Shown here: positions 57,410-64,000 of the stretch, in pieces | How the letters are laid out: each line of letters starts with the position of its first letter | Position numbering within the stretch: the first letter of the stretch is position 1 | Assembly: GCF_009707665.1 (NCBI RefSeq) | Contig: NZ_WLZW01000003.1 | Span: forward strand, 1 to 64,000 | Length of the DNA stretch: 64,000 nt | Reading direction: 5' to 3' | Source of the DNA: Planomicrobium sp. YIM 101495 | GTDB lineage: Bacteria > Bacillota > Bacilli > Bacillales_A > Planococcaceae | The notes under the pieces: generated by a model | Databases searched by the model: none | Told to the model about the DNA's origin: nothing | What the model saw: only the letters and a program-made list of their open reading frames with translations | Position numbers and translations under genes: made by a program

Positions 57410-58966
57410 ATGATGAATCTTGTAACAAGTTTAAAGGAAATCGCAAGCCGCGATGCCGCTAGAATTGCTTATCATTTTGAAGGAAAAGATACATCCTACG
57501 GGGAATTCGAACAATCCGTTGCGAAATTCGCAGGGGCTCTCGAAGAGCGCGGCGTGAAAAAAGGGGACCACGTCGCATTCCTGTTGAGCAATACACCGCA
57601 TTTCCTGATCTCGTTGTACGCGACGATGCGCCTTGGTGCAACGGCAGTACCGATTAATCCAATTTATTCACCGGATGAAATCGCGTTTATTTTGAATGAT
57701 AGTGATGCGAGTGTAGTGATCGCGCTCGATAAATTATTGCCGCTTGTCGAAAAAGCACACTTGGCGTTACCGAAAATCGAGTCGTACATCATTTGTGAGA
57801 CGGAACAAGGTACCTCAGAAAAGATCAAGCAATTGCCCGAAGCATTGGACGGCAAAGTGCATGCGTTCATGGACTTGCTGTTTACGGCATCATCCTTGAA
57901 CACACCTGTTACTTTGGACGGAAATGATAACGCTGTCATTTTATACACGTCGGGTACGACGGGCAAGCCGAAAGGGGCCATGCTGACGCACCGCAACTTA
58001 TATTCGAACGCACGTGACGCAGGAGATTACCTTGGCATGACACCGAATGATCGGATCATTGCGACGCTGCCGGTGTTCCACGTCTTCGCTTTGACGGTGG
58101 TCGTCAACGCACCGCTGATCCAAGGAGCGACGATCATCCTTGTGCCGCGCTTCTCACCAGGTGAAGTGTTCGAAGTGATCAAATCGACGAAAGCGACGGT
58201 CTTTGCAGGCGTTCCGACAATGTATAACTTCATGCACCAGTATCCGGATGTGAAGCCGGAAGACATGTCGACGATCCGCTTGGCGATTTCCGGTGGTTCA
58301 GCGATGCCTGTCGCATTGCTGCATGCGTTCGAAGACCATTTCAACGTGCGGATCTCGGAAGGCTACGGGCTGTCGGAGGCATCACCGGTGACGTGCTTCA
58401 ACCCGCTTGATCGCGAGCGGAAACCAGGTTCGATCGGCACGTCGATCAACAACGTCGAAAACAAGGTCGTCAACGAACTCGGTGAAGAAGTGGCCCCTGG
58501 TGAAGTCGGCGAATTGATCGTCAAAGGACCGAACGTCATGAAAGGCTATTACAAGATGCCCGAAGAAACGAATGCAGCGATTCGCGACGGCTGGCTATAC
58601 ACAGGTGATTTGGCGCGTGTCGACGAAGACGGCTATTTCTACATCGTCGACCGCAAGAAGGATTTGGTCATTGTCGGTGGCTACAACGTCTATCCGCGTG
58701 AAGTCGAGGAAGTCTTATTTGCGCATCCAGGCGTTTCGGAGGCGGCGGTTGTCGGCTTGCCGGATCCTGATTTCGGGGAGCAGGTCGTGGCTTATGTCGT
58801 GCTGAAGGATCCGGTTTATACGACAGGGGATCTCGAGAAGCATTGCCGCGCGCACTTGGCGAAGTATAAAGTGCCGAAGAGCTTCGAGATTTTGGATGAC
58901 TTGCCGAAGAACACGACGGGCAAGATTTTGCGCCGTTCGTTGAAGGAGCAAGCGATGAAATCGTAA
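57410..58966 (+). CDS. lcfB: Long-chain acyl-CoA synthetase LcfB
   Basis: The 518-aa AMP-forming ligase activates fatty acids with CoA for beta-oxidation. P-loop ILYTSGTTGKPKGAMLTHRN, then GYGLSEASPVTCFNP, DGWLYTGDLARVDEDGY and the C-terminal Lys in PKNTTGKILRR. Near-identical stretches with B. subtilis LcfB (YhfL). Start at one of two ATGs (57410 or 57413) after AAGGGGAGTGGGAG; the B. subtilis protein begins MNLV, as from 57413. Regulated by the FadR-type operator upstream. Confidence 0.94.
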   Translation: MMNLVTSLKEIASRDAARIAYHFEGKDTSYGEFEQSVAKFAGALEERGVKKGDHVAFLLSNTPHFLISLYATMRLGATAVPINPIYSPDEIAFILNDSDASVVIALDKLLPLVEKAHLALPKIESYIICETEQGTSEKIKQLPEALDGKVHAFMDLLFTASSLNTPVTLDGNDNAVILYTSGTTGKPKGAMLTHRNLYSNARDAGDYLGMTPNDRIIATLPVFHVFALTVVVNAPLIQGATIILVPRFSPGEVFEVIKSTKATVFAGVPTMYNFMHQYPDVKPEDMSTIRLAISGGSAMPVALLHAFEDHFNVRISEGYGLSEASPVTCFNPLDRERKPGSIGTSINNVENKVVNELGEEVAPGEVGELIVKGPNVMKGYYKMPEETNAAIRDGWLYTGDLARVDEDGYFYIVDRKKDLVIVGGYNVYPREVEEVLFAHPGVSEAAVVGLPDPDFGEQVVAYVVLKDPVYTTGDLEKHCRAHLAKYKVPKSFEILDDLPKNTTGKILRRSLKEQAMKS

Positions 58967-59005
58967 GGAATGAAAGGACGGAGGGGAGCGCGAGCTTTTC
59001 TTCGT

Positions 59006-59066
59006 TTTTTTGTTTGCTCAAAAGCATAACTAGAAATTTGAACAAACGAAAAATTTCAACTATAGT
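59006..59066 (+). promoter_or_regulatory. Promoter and long inverted repeat before the S9 peptidase gene
   Basis: TTGAAC (59038-59043) and TATAGT (59061-59066) are 17 bp apart. The -35 lies in the right arm of a 17-bp imperfect inverted repeat (59006-59022 with 59037-59053; one mismatch and one wobble; core GTTTG-TCAAA / TTTGA-CAAAC). It resembles an operator; the regulator is unknown. Confidence 0.5.
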
Positions 59067-59113
59067 TAAGAAGTATTGCGATTCACGAAATGATTTTTGA
59101 GGAGGCCAATTAC

Positions 59114-61090
59114 ATGGCGAAGAAAGCATTGGAAGTCAAAGATTTAACGAAACTGAAATCGGTCACGGCTCCGCACATTTCCCCGGACGGCACGCGTGCA
59201 GTGTTCGTACGGACAGAAATGAACGAGGATGAAAATACATATTACGCGCATCTCTTCCATCTCGACTTGGCGACTGGGGAAACGGTGCAATGGACATTCG
59301 GGAAAGAACGCGTCTCTTCACCGGAATGGTCAGCGGACGGCAAGCAAATCGCTTTCCTGTCGACGCGCGATGAAAAGAACCAATTATACGTCATGCCGGC
59401 TGCGGGCGGTGAGGCGCGTGCATTGACGGACTTCGAAAAAGGGGTCAGTTCGTTCCGCTGGTCACCGTGTGGAGAGAAAATCTGGTTCAACGCCATGGCC
59501 AAGCAAGGAAAGACCTTCACGGACAAAGAAGAAAAAGAGGAAAATAAAAAGCCCGAACCGGTTCATGTTGACCGGATGAAATACAAGATGGACGGACTCG
59601 GCTTCGTCCCGAAAGATATGCATCGCCACATCGGTGTCATCGAAATCGCATCGAAGGAAGTGGAGCAGATTACAGAAGGTGACTACCACTTCGGACTTGA
59701 AAGTGTTTCACATGACGGCAAGCAGCTCGTATACGGCGTCACACGCGAAGAAAATCTTGATTTCGTCTTCCGTCAGCCGCTTTATTTATACGATATCGAA
59801 ACGAAGAAAGAGACACTGATCATCGATGAAGAAGGCTACTTCGGCAGTGCGGAATTTTCATTTGACGATTCGAAGATCGCTTTCCTTGGCAGCACACGCC
59901 GTCTACAAAACGCGACGCATTCCGAGCTGTACGTTTATGATATTGCGGCGGATACACGCACTTGCTTGACCGAATCATTGGACGTGCCGGTCGGCGATTA
60001 TATGGTAGCTGATCACCAGCAAGGGGCGAGTGCACCAGGGATGCGCTGGACGAAAGACGACCACCTGTATTTCCAAGTATCGACGATGGGCGATGTACGT
60101 TTGTACTTTGCAGCGCTTGACGGTTCGATTTTCCCGGCATCACCAGATACAGAGCACGTGTACGGCTATGATATTTCGCGCGATGGGGTGTTCGCACTTG
60201 CTGCCATCTCCAATCCGGTCAACCCGGGTGAATTGTACAAACTGACAATCGCAACGGGCGAACGTGAGCAGCTGACGTCGTTCAACGCAACCTTCCTTGA
60301 AGAAACGGAATTAATCGCACCGGAAGCGGTTGTCGCAAAAGGCGCGAAAGACTGGGCAGTGCATGGCTGGCTCATGAAACCATACGGCTTTGAAGAAGGA
60401 CAGAAATATCCGCTTGTCGTCAATATCCACGGCGGCCCGCACGCCATGTATGGCAATAGCTTCTTCCACGAGATGCAATTGCTTGCAGCACGCGGCTTTG
60501 GTGTGCTGTTCGTCAACCCGCGCGGCAGCCACGGCTACAGCCAGGAATTCGTCGATGCAGTACGCGGTGATTACGGAGGCGGCGACTACGAAGATATCAT
60601 GAAATCGGTCGACCATGCGTTGGCGGAAAACGACTGGATCGACGGGAATCGTCTCGGCGTAACGGGCGGTTCATACGGCGGCTTCATGACGAACTGGATT
60701 GTCGGCCACACCGATCGCTTCAAAGCGGCAGTGACGCAGCGCTCGATCTGTAACTGGATTTCGTTCTTCGGCGTTTCCGACATCGGCTATTATTTCAGCG
60801 AGTGGCAAATCGACGCCGACATGACGGACGTGGACAAACTGTGGGAACATTCGCCGTTGAAATATGCGAAGAACGTGGAAACACCACTTCTCATCCTTCA
60901 CGGGGAAAACGATCTCCGCTGCCCAATCGAACAGGCGGAACAGTTGTACATCACGCTGAAGAGCATGGGCAAGGAAACCGAATTCATCCGCTTCCCGCAA
61001 GCGGACCACAACCTGTCCCGCACAGGCAAGCCGAACTTGCGCTTTGCAAGACTCGAAGGCATTGTCGATTGGATGGAAAAATACGTTTAA
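59114..61090 (+). CDS. yuxL: S9-family peptidase (YuxL-like acylaminoacyl-peptidase)
   Basis: The 658-aa serine peptidase has an N-terminal beta-propeller of WD/PD40-like blades (ISPDGTRAVFVR, PEWSADGKQIAFLSTRDE) and a C-terminal alpha/beta hydrolase domain from about residue 420. Catalytic residues: Ser in GGSYGGFMTNW, Asp in LHGENDLRCPIEQ, His in PQADHNLSRTG. Closely like B. subtilis YuxL. Cytoplasmic, removing N-terminal residues or acyl-aminoacyl groups from peptides. Start 59114 after GAGGAGG. Confidence 0.93.
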   Translation: MAKKALEVKDLTKLKSVTAPHISPDGTRAVFVRTEMNEDENTYYAHLFHLDLATGETVQWTFGKERVSSPEWSADGKQIAFLSTRDEKNQLYVMPAAGGEARALTDFEKGVSSFRWSPCGEKIWFNAMAKQGKTFTDKEEKEENKKPEPVHVDRMKYKMDGLGFVPKDMHRHIGVIEIASKEVEQITEGDYHFGLESVSHDGKQLVYGVTREENLDFVFRQPLYLYDIETKKETLIIDEEGYFGSAEFSFDDSKIAFLGSTRRLQNATHSELYVYDIAADTRTCLTESLDVPVGDYMVADHQQGASAPGMRWTKDDHLYFQVSTMGDVRLYFAALDGSIFPASPDTEHVYGYDISRDGVFALAAISNPVNPGELYKLTIATGEREQLTSFNATFLEETELIAPEAVVAKGAKDWAVHGWLMKPYGFEEGQKYPLVVNIHGGPHAMYGNSFFHEMQLLAARGFGVLFVNPRGSHGYSQEFVDAVRGDYGGGDYEDIMKSVDHALAENDWIDGNRLGVTGGSYGGFMTNWIVGHTDRFKAAVTQRSICNWISFFGVSDIGYYFSEWQIDADMTDVDKLWEHSPLKYAKNVETPLLILHGENDLRCPIEQAEQLYITLKSMGKETEFIRFPQADHNLSRTGKPNLRFARLEGIVDWMEKYV

Positions 61091-61095
61091 TAAGT

Positions 61096-61126
61096 AGCCG
61101 GAGAGGTTTTTCTCCGGCTTTTTTTG
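61096..61126 (+). terminator. Terminator of the S9 peptidase gene
   Basis: AGCCGGAGA pairs with TCTCCGGCT around a GGTTTT loop, followed by T7. Confidence 0.9.
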
Positions 61127-61291
61127 TTGGGCGAGTGTGGAACTGGGTATTTTCTGAAAATAAGTTGATAAAAAGCGATTCTGCAACGATGTGCTCCTGC
61201 GTGGCTCCGCTGCTTCGTCGCAGAAGTAGTGGTCAGGCTGCCTCTGCCCACTCGTTTGCAACAAACCGGAACCCACATCCCTACAAAAACA

Positions 61292-61340
61292 GAAAACCCC
61301 TGTTCAGCAGGCCGTCATACGGCTGCTAAACAGGGGTTTC
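61292..61340 (-). terminator. Terminator of the enoyl-CoA hydratase gene
   Basis: On the minus strand GAAACCCCTGTT pairs with AACAGGGGTTTTC, with an inner AGCAG/CTGCT stem, followed by TGTTTTTG. The sequence between this and the preceding terminator (61127-61291) shows no gene and no 21-bp repeats. Confidence 0.85.
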
Positions 61341-61345
61341 TCTTT

Positions 61346-62122
61346 TTATTTTCCTTTAAACACAGGCTTGCGTTTTTCGCCGAAAGCAGCGAGTGCTTCG
61401 AGTCGGTCTTCGGTCGGGATCGTGATTTCGTATGCTTTCCGCTCGATTTGGAGACCTGTCTGCAAGTCGGTGTTCATGCCGTTTTTGATGGCGAACTTTG
61501 CCTGCTGCAAAGCGATCGGACCGTTCGCAAGCATCGTATCCGCGAATGCCGCAGTGACGCTTTCCAAATCTTCGCGTGCTGCAATGCGCGTCACCACGCC
61601 GTAATCGAGTGCTTCCGTTGCTTTCAGGCGACGCGCGGTCAAGATCAGTTCCAGCGCTTTCGCTTCACCGATCAGGCGCGGCAAGCGTTGCGTTCCGCCG
61701 GCGCCAGGAATGATGGCGAGCCCGGTTTCAGTCAAGCCGACAGCTGTGTCGTCGACCATGATGCGGAAGTCGCATGAAAGTGCGAGTTCCATCCCGCCGC
61801 CGAATGCGTAGCCATTGATCATGGCGATGGTCGGTTGCGGCAAATTTTCGATGGTCGAAAACACTTCACCGATCTTATAGATATTCCGTTTCACTTTTTC
61901 ATCTGTCAGCGTTTTCCGCTCCTTCAGATCCGCCCCCACACTGAAAGCCTTTTCCCCGGCGCCTCTGATGACAACGACACGGATGTCCGGGTTGATGCGG
62001 ATCGCTTCCGCAATCTGGCCGAGCTCCGCGAGCATATCGTAATTGAACGCATTCATCGCTTCCGGGCGGTTGAGCTTGACGAAAGCGAGGCTTCCGCGTT
62101 GTTCATATGTAATGGTTTGCAT
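61346..62122 (-). CDS. Enoyl-CoA hydratase (crotonase family, YngF-like)
   Basis: The 258-aa crotonase has FSVGADLKERK and GYAFGGGMELALSCDF forming the oxyanion hole, the first catalytic Glu in GGGMELA and the second in LTETGLAIIPGAGGTQRL; the terminal FGEKRKPVFKGK is typical. It hydrates 2-enoyl-CoA in fatty-acid or branched-chain amino-acid breakdown. Unlike the yhaR product it keeps both acidic residues. Start after AAAGGGGATTTTTTATC. Single-gene unit. Confidence 0.9.
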   Translation of the reverse strand: MQTITYEQRGSLAFVKLNRPEAMNAFNYDMLAELGQIAEAIRINPDIRVVVIRGAGEKAFSVGADLKERKTLTDEKVKRNIYKIGEVFSTIENLPQPTIAMINGYAFGGGMELALSCDFRIMVDDTAVGLTETGLAIIPGAGGTQRLPRLIGEAKALELILTARRLKATEALDYGVVTRIAAREDLESVTAAFADTMLANGPIALQQAKFAIKNGMNTDLQTGLQIERKAYEITIPTEDRLEALAAFGEKRKPVFKGK

Positions 62123-62290
62123 GATAAAAAATCCCCTTTCTCTTGGTCATTTCTCCCGCTCCCAACATACCATTTTTGAAAGGCAGTGCCAACTCGTGCG
62201 AAAAAAACACATGGGGTGCTTGCAATTCGGAAAAAGTGGAGTAAAATGAAAATAGAACAAACGTTCCCTTTTTTCTGAGGAGGTGGAAAG

Positions 62291-62656
62291 ATGCCGCTAA
62301 TCAAACAGGAGGAAATCATTCATTTCGAGAATATGATTTATCTGCCGATGGTGCTGATTGTCCTGGAGCGGGACCGGGCATTGATCGAGAAGACCCCATT
62401 CAAATTGAAGCGGCCTTATTTGGAATTGGTGGAGGAAGCGGTGAAGCGGGTGGAGCGAGAACTCAAGGAAACAAAAGCGCACATGCGCAAGCATCATATG
62501 AAATGCCTGCGCGGAGCCGGGGATGATACCTTCACAGAGTATATCTTTTACCACGGAGGGTACGAAGACCATAGGCGCTATTTGAATTTGCGGTTGCGCA
62601 ATCGTGTAGAAGAACTGATACGTGCATATTTTGCCTTGGCGACTGTGCAGCTTTAG
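62291..62656 (+). CDS. YhjD-like small helical protein
   Basis: The 121-aa soluble protein has IYLPMVLIVLERDRALIEK and TPFKLKRPYLELVEEAV, similar to the uncharacterised B. subtilis YhjD in size and pattern. Basic (many Arg/Lys), likely all-helical. Start after GAGGAGGTGGAAAG. Its stop codon overlaps the stop of comK on the other strand by 2 bp (62653-62656 span), with no terminator between. Name is tentative. Confidence 0.7.
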   Translation: MPLIKQEEIIHFENMIYLPMVLIVLERDRALIEKTPFKLKRPYLELVEEAVKRVERELKETKAHMRKHHMKCLRGAGDDTFTEYIFYHGGYEDHRRYLNLRLRNRVEELIRAYFALATVQL

Positions 62657-63201
62657 TCGAGTGGAGAAGGGCTGCGCGGCGGATAATGCCGTTTGGCGAC
62701 GTAGGACATTTGATGATGCCGCTTTTGTGCATTCCGGAAATACCGCTGCAGCGAACCGGCCGATGAATGCTGGTTGCGAAGTGCGACCGGAGAGACGTCG
62801 AGCGATAGGATTTCCCCGTTGCAGAAGTGAACGTTTGTGCCTTTGCCGTTATCATCGTTTTCCACGAGGTCGATTGCGTCGTAGTTCAACCAGACAGCTT
62901 CTTTGTTTTTTGGCGAGTGAGTAGGGAAAAAGACGAGCGGATCGCCGTAATATTCTCCGATGATGATTGGCGGCTTGTGCTTTGCACGCACCGTCTTCTG
63001 GGAATATAAGGTGGCGCTTTCCAAGCTTCCTCTATAGAATGCACAAGAACGCGAAACGGTTCTATAAATGGAATCCTCGATAAGAAAATCATCCCGGTCT
63101 TCGATTACACGTGTCCACAATTGTTCCCCATCAACGTACGGCACAAGTGCATATGTGTTCGAATAGATTGTGTAGGAATTTTGGTGGTTATTCTTGCCCA
63201 C
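62653..63201 (-). CDS. comK: ComK, competence transcription factor
   Basis: The 182-aa homologue of the master activator of DNA uptake has TVSRSCAFYRGSLESATLYS, KTVRAKHKPPIIIGEYYGD, VFFPTHSPKNKEAVWLN and VHFCNGEILSLDVS, following ComK block by block. The C-terminal region (KRHHQMSYVAKRHYPPRSP) differs from and is shorter than B. subtilis ComK, where this part contacts MecA and helps degradation. Start: GTG at 63201 after AAGGGGTGATTA; an AT-rich 180-bp divergent promoter region shared with an IDEAL-domain gene has several A/T runs that could be ComK boxes. Confidence 0.85.
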   Translation of the reverse strand: MGKNNHQNSYTIYSNTYALVPYVDGEQLWTRVIEDRDDFLIEDSIYRTVSRSCAFYRGSLESATLYSQKTVRAKHKPPIIIGEYYGDPLVFFPTHSPKNKEAVWLNYDAIDLVENDDNGKGTNVHFCNGEILSLDVSPVALRNQHSSAGSLQRYFRNAQKRHHQMSYVAKRHYPPRSPSPLD

Positions 63202-63380
63202 AACTAATCACCCCTTAAAATTAGATAGTATCTACTATATTATATTAAAATTTGGAAGATTGGCAATCATATTTTTTGGTAAAAGATGTTTTATTCATTA
63301 TCATCATAATTTTCAAAATAATTATTGTCTCTCCTCCCATTTTCATGTATACTAACAAAAAGCATTCGGGGTGAGGAGAA

Positions 63381-63623
63381 ATGGAAAATTATTATTCGTA
63401 TGCTGACTTCATGAAAGCCATGGCTCAAACAAAACAAGTGACAGAAGCAGAGAAGCTGCTCAATGATATTTATCTGGATCTATTCTTGAAGCATATTCAC
63501 CGCTCCCAACAACAGCAGCAACTTGCCGAACTGATCGACAAAGCGCTGGACGCCGGAGACCGGAATGCTTTCACTCGTTACACCGAACAATTGCTGACAC
63601 TTCAAAAAGATGATGAGACATAA
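63381..63623 (+). CDS. IDEAL domain protein
   Basis: The 80-aa soluble protein ends in the IDEAL domain (LAELIDKALDAGDRNAFTRY, then TEQL). In Bacillus, IDEAL-domain proteins are small partners or regulators of unclear role. It is divergent from comK, so it may be under the same control region. Start after GTGAGGAGAA. Own terminator downstream. Confidence 0.8.
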   Translation: MENYYSYADFMKAMAQTKQVTEAEKLLNDIYLDLFLKHIHRSQQQQQLAELIDKALDAGDRNAFTRYTEQLLTLQKDDET

Positions 63624-63626
63624 GTG

Positions 63627-63652
63627 AACCGTCCTTGTATGGGCGGTTTTTT
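63627..63652 (+). terminator. Terminator of the IDEAL-domain gene
   Basis: AACCGTCC pairs with GGGCGGTT (one G-U) around a 6-nt loop, followed by T6. Confidence 0.85.
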
Positions 63653-63667
63653 TCTTTGTGTGAGAAA

Positions 63668-63713
63668 AAAACATATGTTCGCTTTTTGTTAGGGGAAATA
63701 AAGGGGATATGAT
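63668..63713 (+). promoter_or_regulatory. uvrB promoter with LexA/DinR-like box
   Basis: AAAACATATGTTCG (63668-63681) matches the Bacillus LexA box CGAAC-N4-GTTCG with a perfect right half and three of five bases in the left. TTGTTA (63686-63691) and TATGAT (63708-63713) form a possible promoter with 16-bp spacing. SOS control of uvrB is known in Bacillus. Confidence 0.6.
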
Positions 63714-63751
63714 AAAATAGAAGTACTGAATTAACGGGAGGCCGAAAATCG

Positions 63752-64000
63752 ATGGAGCAAACATTCAACTTACAAGCGCCTTATGAACCTGCTGGCGATC
63801 AGCCAAGAGCGATCGGACAGCTCGTGGAGGGCGTCATCGGGGGCAAGCGCTGCCAGACGCTTCTGGGAGCGACCGGTACAGGGAAAACATATACCGTCTC
63901 CAATGTCATCCAGCAAGTCAACAAGCCGACATTGGTCATGGCACACAATAAAACACTGGCTGGCCAGCTGTACAGCGAGTTCAAGGAATTCTTCCCTGAC
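63752..64000 (+). CDS. uvrB: UvrB, excinuclease subunit B (partial, 5' end)
   Basis: The first 83 codons up to the window edge are open. The N-terminus ([20 protein letters not shown]) and Walker [18 protein letters not shown] are those of UvrB, the damage-verification helicase of nucleotide excision repair; [16 protein letters not shown] follows. Start after GGGAGGCCGAAAATCG. The rest of the gene (normally about 660 codons) is beyond the window. Confidence 0.95.
   Translation, partial: MEQTFNLQAPYEPAGDQPRAIGQLVEGVIGGKRCQTLLGATGTGKTYTVSNVIQQVNKPTLVMAHNKTLAGQLYSEFKEFFPD

Overview
The window is chromosomal DNA of a Gram-positive, Bacillales-type bacterium, most likely Planococcaceae (Caryophanaceae). 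This rests on strong AGGAGG-type ribosome binding sites, frequent GTG/TTG starts, many Rho-independent terminators, a tRNA cluster in the order of Bacillus subtilis trnD, and long gene-order conservation with B. subtilis (yhe, yha, ecs, hem and yhf blocks, then comK and uvrB). Base composition looks near 50% GC, above B. subtilis, so a Planococcus, Planomicrobium or Bhargavaea relative is plausible. The genus is inference.

Layout. 1-2.4 kb: 3' end of 23S rRNA, 5S rRNA and 17 complete tRNA genes, with an odd fragment of the initiator tRNA plus a structured 80-bp segment between tRNA-Val and tRNA-fMet. 2.5-12.3 kb: two convergent C45-type Ntn hydrolase paralogues, a B3/4-domain protein, queG-trmL (tRNA modification), a 32-residue membrane peptide, an aldo/keto reductase, a pseudouridine synthase, a bdbC-thioredoxin pair and a GNAT-nitrilase fusion. 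12.3-14.5 kb: an AT-richer accessory pocket of unknown genes. 14.5-23.3 kb: pgcA, a GAF-type sensor kinase with four cysteines and its regulator, a cation diffusion facilitator with a possible attenuated leader, kynU-kynB, an arsenate-reductase-like protein that has lost its catalytic cysteines, and a universal stress protein.

23.3-51.5 kb is a long B. subtilis-like block: leader peptide and attenuator, bmrC-bmrD, yheE, yheB, yheA, yhaR, yhaQ-yhaP, yhaO-yhaN-yhaM (DNA and RNA processing), a frameshifted DUF3221-like gene, prsA, scoC, yhaH, trpP (with GAG triplets in its leader), hit, ecsA-ecsB, yhaA, a CaCA antiporter, hmoB and the haem genes hemE-hemH-hemY followed by a YtkA-like lipoprotein. 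51.5-64 kb: yhfH, lplJ, a complete Bce-type peptide-sensing module, lcfB with a FadR-type operator, an S9 peptidase, an enoyl-CoA hydratase, yhjD-like, comK, an IDEAL-domain protein and the start of uvrB with a LexA-like box.

The most unusual structure is a set of strictly 21-bp-phased direct repeats in three separate gaps between convergent genes (near 8.75, 30.1 and 44.3 kb). Two of the three share one core sequence. No listed feature explains them. Other items worth checking are the ribosome-attenuation layout upstream of bmrCD, the TRAP-like leader of trpP, the cysteine-less ArsC homologue and the tRNA-fMet fragment.
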